This document shows positions 6,095 through 14,194 of a stretch of 15,894 nt of DNA, one piece after another. Under the pieces are notes generated by a model. The model was not told the origin of the DNA. It ran no database searches and saw only the letters and a program-made list of their open reading frames with translations. Each line of letters opens with the position of its first letter. Position 1 is the first letter of the stretch. The translations under genes were made by a program, and so were the position numbers. Source of the stretch: Aureococcus anophagefferens. Taxonomy: Eukaryota; Sar; Pelagophyceae; Pelagomonadales; Pelagomonadaceae. The stretch spans positions 2,900,596-2,916,489 of the forward strand of contig NW_008705565.1 of assembly GCF_000186865.1 (NCBI RefSeq), written 5' to 3'.

Positions 6095-7170
6095 TTAGGC
6101 GCCGCGCGCGGCCATGGCCGCGGCGGCGTCCGCGGCGGCCTCGAGCGCCGCGCGCGCGGCCGCGGGGCTCTCGAAGCGGACGGCGTCGCCGCGGCCCGGC
6201 AGGAGCCACGTGAAGTCCCAGTCGTCCCCCGCGCGCGCGACGGCGCGCAGCGACGCCGCGTGCTCCGCGGCGGAGTGCTCGCCCTCGAGGGCGAAGGGCG
6301 CGACGGCGCCCGCGCGGCCGTCGTGGCCCGCGAGGCGCCCCGCGAAGAGCGCGCGCTGCCCGCCTGGGCAGCAAAAGGGTGATTCAACGTCGCTTCAACG
6401 TGAGTGTTCCGCGCGCACGCGTTACGGAAAACACATCCACGCTTCGAGACCGTTCCGAGAGATGATCGCTCGTCCAAAAATCAGCCGAAACGAGTGGAAA
6501 ATGGCCGAGATCGGAGCCTTTGAAGTTGGGAATTTCGCTCTCTTGTGCTGCCCTGCTGCCCGCCCACATCCGCGACGAGCGCGCAGGCGCCCTGGGACGG
6601 CCCGGGGCACCAGCGCGCGGCGAGCGTCGGCGCCAGGGCCCAGGGCCCGTCGTCGCGCTTCCGCGTCGTCGTCACGCCGGCGTCCCTGGCCCGGAACGCG
6701 AGCCGCGCGCTGGCCGCGCTCAAAAGCAGGTCGTCGTCGCGGCGGTAGGCGCCGCGGCCCGCGTCCATGCGGTGGACGACGCGCCGCGCGTCGGGGAAGG
6801 CCGCGCGCACGGCCTCCTGCGCCGCGCCGTCGCCGACGCGGCCGGGCAGGAACCACGTCGCCGGCGGGCCGCGGCAGTGCGCCTCGACGGCGGCGAGCGC
6901 GCCCGCCGCGGGCACGCCCACGAGCAGGCCCGCCGCGCCGCCCGCCGGCGCGACGGCGTAGGCCGCGTCGCCGCCGTCGCAGTGCGCCACGCGGAGCACG
7001 CCGGGCAGCGCGGCGCTCACGGGCGCCGGCGCGCCGTCGCTCGGCGCCGGGAGCACCTCCGCACCGAGCGCCGACGGCGGTCGTCGTCGCCGGGCGTCGG
7101 CGCGGAGGAGCGCGTCGGCGTCGAGTGCGGCGAGCGCGAAAAGCGCGGCGAGCAAGCGATGGGCCAGCAT
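6095..7170 (-). CDS. Degenerate metallo-beta-lactamase-fold-like protein with N-terminal signal, split by an introner
   Basis: Two exons on the minus strand: 7170-6564 (607 nt) and 6363-6095 (269 nt), together 876 nt or 291 aa. The intron 6564|6363 is 200 bp and consists of an 8-bp target duplication plus introner element 2. The N-terminus (MLAHRLLAALFALAALDADAL) is a likely signal peptide. The layout resembles MBL-fold hydrolases: a strand/turn region (AGLLVGVPAAGALAAVEAH), an HRMDAG stretch after PDARRVV, a GPSQGACALVADVGGQRALFAGRLAG segment where active enzymes read like HTPGS...LFTGD, and a terminal TWLLPGRGDAV in place of the usual PGHGD. The metal-binding HxHxDH motif is not visible, so catalysis is doubtful. 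Codon use is typical of the window. The stop is TAA (6097-6095). An unrelated fold is possible. Confidence 0.7.
6364..6555 (+). mobile_element. Introner element 2 (192 bp, forms an intron in the - strand gene)
   Basis: Same length as element 1, with about 15 mismatches by eye. Termini are CTGGGCAGCAAAAG at the left and CTTGTGCTGCCCTG at the right; the flanking duplication CTGCCCGC is perfect (6356-6363 and 6556-6563). Read on the host (minus) strand, the intron is 6563 down to 6364. It begins GCGGGCAG (a GC donor provided by the duplication) and ends GCTGCCCAG, provided by the element terminus. Removing 200 bp gives an 876-nt coding sequence with no internal stop. The body orientation on the chromosome is the same as element 1, hence opposite relative to its host gene. 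Confidence 0.9.
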
Positions 7171-7265
7171 GGTGTGTGCGCTACTCGAGCGTGCGATGCA
7201 CCATAAGCTTGCGGCTATTCGGCGAGCCGAACGCGCTGGATGCCGATGGCATAAGACCCGAGAGC
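7171..7265. promoter_or_regulatory. Short bidirectional promoter interval
   Basis: Only 95 bp separate the start codons of the divergent genes at 7170 (-) and 7266 (+), so both promoters and 5' leaders must lie here or in the adjacent coding sequence. No TATA box is apparent. CATAAGCTT and CATAAGACC blocks are present but have no known role. Confidence 0.4.
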
Positions 7266-7723
7266 ATGGACACCGAGGTCCACTGGACCGTCATCGCGCG
7301 GGAGGCGTACGCCCGCAGCCTTAAGCAACCGCCGGCGCCGGCGCCCGCCGCGCCCGCGGCCGCCGCCGCCGCTCCGAGCGACGCCGCCGCACCGGCCGCC
7401 GCCGCCGCTCCGAACGACGCCGCCGCCACCGCGCCCGCGGCCGCCGCCGCCGTCGCTCCGAGCGACGCCGCCGCCACCGCGCCCGCGGCCGCCGCCGCCG
7501 CACCGAGCGACGCCGCCGCCGCGCCCGCGCCCGCCGCGCCGCCGCCGCCGCCGCCGGAGCCGGACTGGCTGCTCTACGCCGCGCGCTGCGGCGGCAACGT
7601 GGTGCCCGAGACGACGGGCGACGAGCTCTTCCTCAACACGCAGCGGCGCGTGCGCGAGGGCCGGTCGACGAAGTGGGCCGCGTCGCGCGCGCGCTCGGCG
7701 TCCGCCGCCGCCGCCGCCGCCGC

Positions 7724-7757
<34 letters not shown>

Positions 7758-8564
7758 GACGCGCTGCCCGCGCGCTTCGCGCGCGCGCGGACGTCGCTCG
7801 CCCTCTGGCTCGCGCTCCGCGACGAGGGCGCCGTCGGCGTCCGCGCGCGCAAGTCCGCGCTGCTCCGCCTCGCGGAGCTCCTCGCGTGCGAGGCGTCGAA
7901 CAACTCGCAGGAGACCGTCGAGGGCCTGCAGCGCATGCTCGCGGCGCCGCTCCCCGGCGACGACCGGTCCGCCATGGCCCAGCTCCGCGCCGTCGAGGCG
8001 ACGGTCGCGCCGCTCTTCGAGGACGACGTCGTCGGCCGCCGCTACGCGGACGACCGCGGGCCCGGCGACGTCACCGTGCTCTTCAAGATCCCCGAGGACG
8101 GCGACGACGAGGCCCTCTACGTCTACGGCGCGCTCCTCCGCGACGCGACGCGCGACGACGACGGCGCGGTGACGATCTACCCGTCCTGGGCCGTGTCCGA
8201 GTGGGACGCGTCGGACGTCGCCAAGGCCGCGCTCGTCGCGGGCCGCGACGGCGCGCCGCCGCGGCCCGGCGGCGCCGCGGCGGCGCCGGCGCCGCGGCCC
8301 TTCGCGCCGGGCGACGCCGTCGCCGCGCGGTTCCGCGGAGGCCGCGCGCACTTCCCCGCGACGGTCGCGCGCGTCCACGCGGACGGCGCGCTCGACCTCG
8401 CCTACGACGACGGCGACGCCGAGGCCCGCGTCGACCCGGCGCTCGTCCGCGCGCTCGCGCCGGGCGAGGCGCGGAAGCGCGCCGCGAAGCGCGGCCGGCC
8501 GCCCAAGGGCCCGGCGCCGCGGAAGAAGCGCGCGGGGGGCGGCGACCGCGAGGCCGACATCTAA
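7266..8564 (+). CDS. Tudor-like domain / AT-hook nuclear protein
   Basis: 432 aa from ATG 7266 to TAA 8562-8564, with no intron needed. After a short N-terminal helix comes a low-complexity Ala/Pro region (about residues 20-98), including four near-repeats of AAPSDAAA or APNDAAA, then a conserved-looking middle (DWLLYAARCGGNVV, LALWLALRDEGAVGVRARKSALLRLAELL). A second poly-Ala/poly-Pro run lies near 155-165. The C-terminus holds a Tudor-like beta barrel at about 344-395 (PFAPGDAVAARFRGG..HFPATVARV..DLAYDDGDAEARV), then the AT-hook-like KRGRPPKG and a basic tail. Tudor/chromo-type barrels commonly read methylated histone residues and AT-hooks bind DNA minor grooves, so a chromatin role is inferred. 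It has the same YDDGD module as the gene at 885. No specific orthologue was recognised. Confidence 0.75.
7361..7535 (+). repeat. Imperfect minisatellite encoding Ala/Pro/Ser-Asp repeats
   Basis: GCCGCCGCCGC-rich units punctuated by CCGAGCGACGCC (Pro-Ser-Asp-Ala), or CCGAACGACGCC in one copy, recur four times within the Tudor/AT-hook gene. This is replication-slippage-prone low-complexity sequence that is likely length-polymorphic. Confidence 0.7.
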
Positions 8565-8615
8565 GGCGGCCCTGTGCTTGAGTCGGTCGCGGGGTGGGCG
8601 TGCCTGCCGCTCGGG

Positions 8616-9920
8616 ATGTCTTCGCAGCTTTTGGCACTCGCCCAAAATCTGGCACAAAATTTGCCACAGCGGATTTTTGAGCAGTGCTTGAGCAGTGCTA
8701 TGTTTGGGGATGATGTCGACGAGGCTCAGGCTCGTGAGTTTGCGATTCAGAATTTTGAGTACGCAGCTTTGTGGGTCGTGGAGGGTGATCTTGAGGCTCT
8801 ATCTTGCCATCTGTATGAATATGGTCATTCATTTCACATCGATTCTGTGAACGACGACGGCGACACATTGCTTCATCTCGCGATCAAACATGATTTGTCG
8901 TACGATACAGTTCGCACGCTCCTCGCTTACGACGCATCGGTAAGGGAGCGCGACGCTGACGGTCATACACCCGAGGAAATAGCCTTCCTGAAGGGAAGCG
9001 ACGACGCGGTCATCGCGGTCCTCGAATTGGGCGTGGTCGCCCAGTCGCGGGACTGCGGCGGATGGGCAAGAATCGTTCAGAAATTGTTTCAAACCTGGGA
9101 TATAAGCAGTGCTTCTCCGAGCTACGAGGCCTACTTAATGGCCTTGCGTCTCAGCAACCCAGATCTTGAGCACAACGCGTGCGAGTGGCTCCGCGGCTTC
9201 TGCGAGCGGCATCCAGAAACGCCCGAAGCGCGTTTGTGCGTGGCGATCATTGATCGATGTGAGAAGATTTGTCGCCAGGAGTGGAAGATGCAACTCGTCA
9301 TGCTCCGGGCTCTGGTCCTCGAGGGCCGCGCGATTCCGGTTCCGGCGGGCGGATTCTCGGACGGCCTGACGCCGCCGGACGGCCCGATGTCGCCGCCGGG
9401 CGACTCGCCGTCCTGGAACCGCGCGACGCCCCACGAGTCGCCCTCCTGGACGGGCGACAAGGCCGCCGACGAGGCGCCCTGGACCGGCGACAAGGCCGTG
9501 TGGACGCCCGAGCCGCCCGCCGCGACGTCGTCGCGCGAGGTCCTCCAGCCGCTCTCCGAGCGCTTCTACGCGGAGATCGAGCCGCCGCGCGTGACGCCGC
9601 CGCCGCCGTCGCCCGTGGACTTCGGCGCCGCCTTCGAGCCCCCGCGGGGCCCGCGGCCGCGCGCCGACTCCGTACAATTGGCCAAGTTCTGCAGCAGCGC
9701 GCAGTCGGAGCTGGACTATGGCGGTTACGAGTATGCAGGCTGGGACGGTTTCCTCACTCCCCCTGACGACGAGGAGCCAGAACTGCGTCCATACATCGCT
9801 GCATTGACCTCGCTCCCCAGCAGGGCTTTCGCGACCGTCCTCAAATTCTGGGGCGGCCAACCCGTTCGCAAGTCCGACATCCGTAGCTGGGCCCCGCGTC
9901 ACCGTAGTGACTTCTGGTGA
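8616..9920 (+). CDS. Ankyrin-repeat protein in an AT-rich patch
   Basis: 434 aa if ATG 8616 is used (406 aa from ATG 8700); stop TGA 9918-9920. The N-terminal half carries ankyrin-like repeats: DDGDTLLHLAIKHDLSYDTVRTLLAYDASV, then RDADGHTPEEIAFLKGSDDAVIAVLELG. A helical region with several Cys follows (ACEWLRGFCERHPETPEARLCVAIIDRCEKIC). The C-terminal half is Pro/Ser-rich with SPSW and PWTGDKA repeats, then an acidic DDEEPEL segment. Ankyrin repeats mediate protein binding; the partner is unknown. Only 51 bp separate it from the upstream stop. From about 8616 to 9330 the codons are far more A/T-ending than in any neighbour; 9340-9670 reverts to extreme GC, and 9670-9920 is intermediate. Recent acquisition, duplication from elsewhere, or locally different mutation bias could explain this. 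Confidence 0.8.
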   Translation: MSSQLLALAQNLAQNLPQRIFEQCLSSAMFGDDVDEAQAREFAIQNFEYAALWVVEGDLEALSCHLYEYGHSFHIDSVNDDGDTLLHLAIKHDLSYDTVRTLLAYDASVRERDADGHTPEEIAFLKGSDDAVIAVLELGVVAQSRDCGGWARIVQKLFQTWDISSASPSYEAYLMALRLSNPDLEHNACEWLRGFCERHPETPEARLCVAIIDRCEKICRQEWKMQLVMLRALVLEGRAIPVPAGGFSDGLTPPDGPMSPPGDSPSWNRATPHESPSWTGDKAADEAPWTGDKAVWTPEPPAATSSREVLQPLSERFYAEIEPPRVTPPPPSPVDFGAAFEPPRGPRPRADSVQLAKFCSSAQSELDYGGYEYAGWDGFLTPPDDEEPELRPYIAALTSLPSRAFATVLKFWGGQPVRKSDIRSWAPRHRSDFW

Positions 9921-9983
9921 TTCGGCCGTCAGACCCCCTCCCCCGCCTTCCGGAAGTAAGTCGCCTCGAAGTAAGTTCTACCC

Positions 9984-11087
9984 TTACTCCGGCGCGCTCG
10001 TCATGTAGTTGCCGCGGACGCGCGACTTGACGACGTAGGCCCGCCCCCAGACGTGGCCGTGCTCGCAGGCGTAGCAGGACACGCGGCCGTCCTGGGCGGC
10101 GCTGAGCACGTTGACCTCGTCGGCCGTGTCGAGCGCGTCGCGGTGCTCGAGGACGTCGAGGTGGTCCGCGAGTACCGCGCGGACGAGGTGGCCCCGGCAG
10201 CCGTGGGCGACGACGCGCCGCGAGTCGGCGCCCTCGCCGGGCATGAGCCGCTCGTAGCCGCCGTCGAGGACCGTGTCGTCGAGGACGACGGCGCCGCCGC
10301 AGCCCGCGACGAAGCACGCCTTCTGCGCGGAGACGAACGTCGGGTCGCGGTCGCGCGCGCTCGCGAGGTGGAGGCAGCCGGCGCGGCGCAGGCGCGCGTC
10401 GGCGAAGCCCGCGAAGACGCAGCCGACGATGCGCTCGCCCCGGTCCCGGTCCCGGGGGTCCTCGTCGACGAGGACGACGTCGCACCGGCCCGCGGACCAG
10501 AGCGTCGCGCCCGCGGCGGCCGCGCCGGGCCGCGCGCGCGCGGCCGGCAGCGCGTGGGGCAGCGACGCGCCGTCGCCTAAAAGCTTGCCGAAGCGGCCCG
10601 ACGCGCCGAGCCGCGGCCACCGGGCGCCGTCGAGCAGCGCCGCGGCGTTCGCCGCGAGCGTCGCGGTCCGCGCGGCGGCGCCGACCTCGCGCGCGGGCGC
10701 GACGTCGCAGGCGCCGTAGACGTGGTGCCCGCCGAGCCGGGACCGCTCCGCGGCGCGCCGCCGCGCCTCGGCGCCGTCGACCGACGCCTGGCGCCGCTCG
10801 AGGTAGTCCTTCTGCGGCTCCTCGAGCGCCTCGAACCACGCCTCGCGGTCGCCGGCCGCCTCGAAGGCGCGCGCGAGCGCCTCGCCCCAGAGCTTCCCCG
10901 CGGCGACGTAGCGCAGCGCCCACTTCTCGTCCTGCGTCTCCTGGACCGTGTTGGCGAGGGACCGCTGCAGCGCGCCGAGGTCGCCGAGCGCGCCGTCGCC
11001 GTCGAGGGCGCCGGAGAAGATGTCCGGGAGGTCGTCGCCGCAGCCGGCCCGCGGCGACCGCAGGGCGTCGCCGTCGAAGGTCGCCAT
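9984..11087 (-). CDS. Unrecognised 367-aa protein
   Basis: An uninterrupted minus-strand ORF from ATG 11087 to TAA 9984. The N-terminal third is helical and charged (LGALQRSLANTVQETQDEKWALRYVAAGKLWGEALARAF, then EAWFEALEEPQKDYLERR). The C-terminal part is beta-rich, with CDVVLVDEDPRDRD, RIVGCVFAGFAD, CFVAGCGGAVVLDDTVLDGGYERLMPGEG and a Cys/His-containing end (VSCYACEHGHVWGRAYVV). The Cys-His pairs could be structural, but no known zinc motif is complete. No signal peptide or membrane segment is seen. It is convergent with the ankyrin gene across 63 bp, which contain GAAGTAAGT twice. The amino-acid composition is balanced, so it is very likely real, but the function is unknown. Confidence 0.75.
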   Translation of the reverse strand: MATFDGDALRSPRAGCGDDLPDIFSGALDGDGALGDLGALQRSLANTVQETQDEKWALRYVAAGKLWGEALARAFEAAGDREAWFEALEEPQKDYLERRQASVDGAEARRRAAERSRLGGHHVYGACDVAPAREVGAAARTATLAANAAALLDGARWPRLGASGRFGKLLGDGASLPHALPAARARPGAAAAGATLWSAGRCDVVLVDEDPRDRDRGERIVGCVFAGFADARLRRAGCLHLASARDRDPTFVSAQKACFVAGCGGAVVLDDTVLDGGYERLMPGEGADSRRVVAHGCRGHLVRAVLADHLDVLEHRDALDTADEVNVLSAAQDGRVSCYACEHGHVWGRAYVVKSRVRGNYMTSAPE

Positions 11088-11171
11088 GGCGCAGCGGCCG
11101 GGGCAGCCCGCGGGACGATCAGAGCTGCGCCGCCATAGCCGCGGGGCAGCCCCGACGTCGTTCGAAAGGGC

Positions 11172-11209
11172 AAGGGGATCTTCAACTATCGATAGTTGAA
11201 GATCCCCTT
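11172..11209. repeat. Perfect 38-bp palindrome
   Basis: The 19-base arm AAGGGGATCTTCAACTATC is followed immediately by its exact reverse complement, centred on 11190/11191. The arm is nearly the same as the left end of the foldback element at 11242 (AAGGGGAGCTTCACCATATC), so it may be two fused ends of one small transposon family. It can form a cruciform in DNA or a hairpin in RNA. Confidence 0.9.
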
Positions 11210-11241
11210 AAAAACCTTTACCCGCTCCCACGCACGCGTCC

Positions 11242-11284
11242 AAGGGGAGCTTCACCATATCGGGGCTAGATACAGTGCCCCTTG
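11242..11284. mobile_element. 43-bp foldback/MITE-like element with 8-bp target duplication
   Basis: The left end (C)AAGGGG and right end CCCCTTG are inverted repeats. The element is bounded by a perfect direct repeat ACGCGTCC (11234-11241 and 11285-11292; 7 or 8 bp, depending on where the shared C is counted). The duplication length matches that of the introners. It is too small to encode anything and is probably a deletion remnant or a minimal non-autonomous element. Confidence 0.65.
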
Positions 11285-11351
11285 ACGCGTCCGACCTCGA
11301 CCGGGCGAGCCGCGAGACGGGCGCCGCCGGCGGTGGAGATTACGCCCCTCC

Positions 11352-11763
11352 CTAGTCGTCGTCGTCGTCGTAGAACGGCACCTGGGGCTCCTCGACCTCG
11401 CGGCGCTTCTTCTTCTTCTTCTTCTCCTTCTTCTCCTTCTTCGGCTTCGCCGCGGGCGCGGCGGGCGCCGCGGGCGCGTCGTCGTCGAAGCCGCCCATGG
11501 CCGCGAGGATCGCCGCCTTGGCCGCGGCGCTCATCGCCGGGCCCCCGCCGGCCCGCGGGTCCGGCGCGTCGTCGACGCGGAGCCGCGCGCGCCGCGGCCG
11601 CCGCGCGGCCGCGGGCGGCGGCGCGCCGCCGTCGCTGCCGTCGTCCGCCGCGGGCCGCGGTCGAAGAACGACGGCGGCGCGGGCGCGGGCGCGGGCCCGT
11701 CCGCGTCGCCGACGAGCGGCGCCGGCGCCGCGGCGGCGGCGTCCCCGGCCGCCGCGCCGCCGC

Positions 11764-11799
<36 letters not shown>

Positions 11800-12699
11800 A
11801 AAACGCGGCCCCGCCGGGCGCCTCCTCCTCGAAGGCGCCCGTGACGGCGCCGTCGGGGGGCGCGGTCATCGTCGCGTCCTCGTCGCCCTCGCCCTCGCCC
11901 GGCGCCGCCGCGGGCTCGAGCTCGGGCTCCGGCTCCGGTTCCGGCTCGGGCTCCGCCGCGGCCTCCGGCTCGGGCTCCTCCGGTTCCTCGGGCTCCGGCT
12001 CCGCCGCGGGCTCGGGCTCCGGCTCCGGCGGTTCCTCGGGCTCCGGCGCCGCCGGTTCCTCTGGCTCCGGCTCCTCCGGTTCCTCGGGCTCCGGCTCCGC
12101 CGCGGGCTCAGGCTCCGGCTCCGCCGGTTCCTCGGGCTCCGGGGCGGCCGCGGGCTCGGGCTCCAGCCCCGCGATTCGATCGATGGCCGCTTGCATCGCC
12201 GCCGCTTCCGCGACGATGTCGAGCGCCGCCGCCGGTTCGGGCTCCGACGCCGCCGCCGGCTCGGGCTCGGGCTCCGACGCCGCCGCCGGCTCGGGCTCGG
12301 GCTCGGGCTCCGGCGCCGGCTCGGGCTCGACCGCCGCTGCCGGCGCCGGCGCCGCCTCCGGCTCGGGCTCCGGCGCCGGCGCCGCCTCCGGCTCGGGCTC
12401 CGGCGCCGGCGCCGGCTCGGGCTCGGGCTCGGGCGCCGCCGCCGGCTCGGGCTCGGGCCCGGGCCGCTTGGGCGCCTTGGGCTGCTTGGGCTGCTTGGGC
12501 TGCTTCGCCGCCTTCGCCGCCTTGGGCGCCTTGGGCGCCTTGGGCGCCTCGGCCGGCGGCCGCGCCGCCTTCCGCCGCCGGGCCTCGGCGGCCTCCGTGG
12601 GCGTCGTCGCGAGGCCAAAGGACTGGGGCCCGTAGAAGTCGTCGTCGCTGTCGTCGTCGTCGCCCTCGGACGCGGCGCCGCCCGGCGCCCGCGGCGGCG

Positions 12700-12732
<33 letters not shown>

Positions 12733-14194
12733 CGAGCCACGCGTCGAGCGCCGTCTTCTTCTTCGCGGGCGCGGGCGGCGGCGCGGGCGGCGGCGCCGCG
12801 GGTCGCTTCTTCTTCTTCTCCTTCTTCTCCTTCTTCTCCCGCTTCTCCTTCTTCCGCCGCCGCCGCGCGTCGTCGCCGTCGTCGCCGTCCGCCGCCGCGG
12901 CCGCGCGCGCCGCGGGCTCCGGCGGCGCCGCGACCGCCGCCTCGTCGTCGTCGTCGTCCTCCTCCTCCTCCTCCTCCGGCGCCGCGGGCGCGGGCGGCTC
13001 CGGCGCGCGGCCCGGCGGCGGCGGCCGCGGCGGCCGCGCGGGCGCCGCGGGCCGCGGCGCGTCGTCCGCGGGCGGCGGCGGCGCGTCGTCCGCGGGCGGC
13101 GCGGGCTTGCGGCGCGCGTCGTAGGCCTGGACGTGGTCGTCGTAGGAGCTCGCGGCGATCTTGTCGTCGAGGGCCGCGGCCGCGTCCTCGAGCATGGCGC
13201 GCGACCGCTCGAGCAGCCGGAGCTGCGTGTCGACCTTCATCTGGAGGAACGGCACCGCGAGGTAGTCGTAGAGCAGGCCGAGGCCGAAGCAGTTGGCCAT
13301 GCTGCACTCGAAGCAGCGCGCGCGCGTCGCGCCGCCGGCGCCGGCGCCGAGCGCCGCGACGGCGGCGGCGACGTCCGCGAGCGAGAGCGGCGGGCCGCCG
13401 TCGCCGCCGCCGCCGCGCCGCGGCGCCTCGGCGGCCTCGGCGGCGTCGCGCGCGAAGGCGTTGGCGTGCGCGTCGCCGGCCGCGGCGTCGCCGGCCGCGT
13501 CGCCGCCGCCCGCGTCGCCGCCGGCCGCGTCGTCCGGCGCGTCCGGCGCGTCCGGCGCGTCCGGCGCGGCGCCGCGCGACGGCTCGCGGTCGCGGAAGTT
13601 GACGAGCACCGCGGCGGTGACGCCGGGAGGGAGCGCGGCGAGGCGCGCGAGCGCGTAGTCGAGGGAGCCCCGCCGGTCCGGGTCCACGAGGAAGATGGCG
13701 GCCTGGCAGCCCTTGTAGACGTCGACGGTCCGCGCGTCGAGGAGCCCGAACGTGCGCGAGCCCTCGCCCGCGGCCGCGGCCGCGGCGGCGTCCGCGGCGC
13801 CGCCGTCGTCGTCGAGGTCCGCGCGCGCCGCCTCCGCCGCCGCGTCGAGGTCGCCGAGCGCCGGCGCGGCGTCGGCCGCGCCGAGGCCCCGGTCGACGAC
13901 GTCCCAGACGTCGACCTTGATGGGCTCGGGCGCGGACTTGAGCTGCCAGTTGATCGTCGCCGTGCCGATCTCGCGCGTCGGCTCGTAGCCCGCCCCGAAC
14001 GGCAGGCCCTGGAGCCGCCGCCAGAGGCTCGACTTGCCGCTGCCGCGGCAGCCGCGCACGACGACCTTCATGTTGTAGTGGACGCCGCCCCGCAGCTTCG
14101 CGCGCATGCGGCTGTCCATGCGCTTGATGTTGCGCGCGCGCTGGGCCTCCTCCTCCTCCTCCGTCGGCGCCGGCGCGCTCTCCTGCGCGCCCAT
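11352..14194 (-). CDS. RABL6: RABL6-like (Parf-type) atypical small GTPase with long acidic/EP-rich tail; apparent frameshift
   Basis: ATG at 14194 (MGAQESAP). The GTPase domain shows G1 GCRGSGKS (residues 48-55), a following [13 protein letters not shown] block, WDVVDRG as G3, LVNFRDRE where Rab proteins have NKxD, and [10 protein letters not shown] as G5, then [16 protein letters not shown]. These variant motifs are hallmarks of RABL6. The family acts in cell-cycle and vesicle-related signalling in animals; its role in algae is unknown. Inserts of Asp/Ala/Gly repeats interrupt the domain. The C-terminal half is low complexity: Pro/Ala, Lys/Glu runs, [13 protein letters not shown], and about 200 residues of EP repeats. 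The frame is open to 11531. Near 11645-11661 coding moves to another frame ([11 protein letters not shown]... then [26 protein letters not shown]), ending TAG at 11352. A one-base assembly error in the GC run is likelier than an intron. Total about 945 aa, against 729 in human RABL6. Confidence 0.85.
11890..12480 (-). repeat. Degenerate coding minisatellite (Glu-Pro repeats)
   Basis: Hexamer/dodecamer-type units such as GGCTCGGGCTCC and GGCTCCGGCTCC on the plus strand give long EPEPEP and PEEPEEP runs in the RABL6-like protein. Interspersed PAAEPEPEE and [10 protein letters not shown] blocks show expansion by slippage. It is likely disordered, acidic and variable in length between strains. 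Confidence 0.8.

Larger units (their letters stand above)
11088..11351. other. Intergenic region with foldback repeats
   Basis: Lies upstream of the 367-aa gene and downstream of the RABL6-like gene. Besides the palindrome and foldback element listed separately, it holds no convincing ORF. The AT-richer stretch at 11160-11275 stands out from its surroundings. Confidence 0.5.

Noticed and set aside
6114..7265. N-terminal extension of the Tudor/AT-hook ORF back to 6114
   Set aside because: It crosses introner 2 and the minus-strand gene antisense. ATG 7266 begins the plausible protein.
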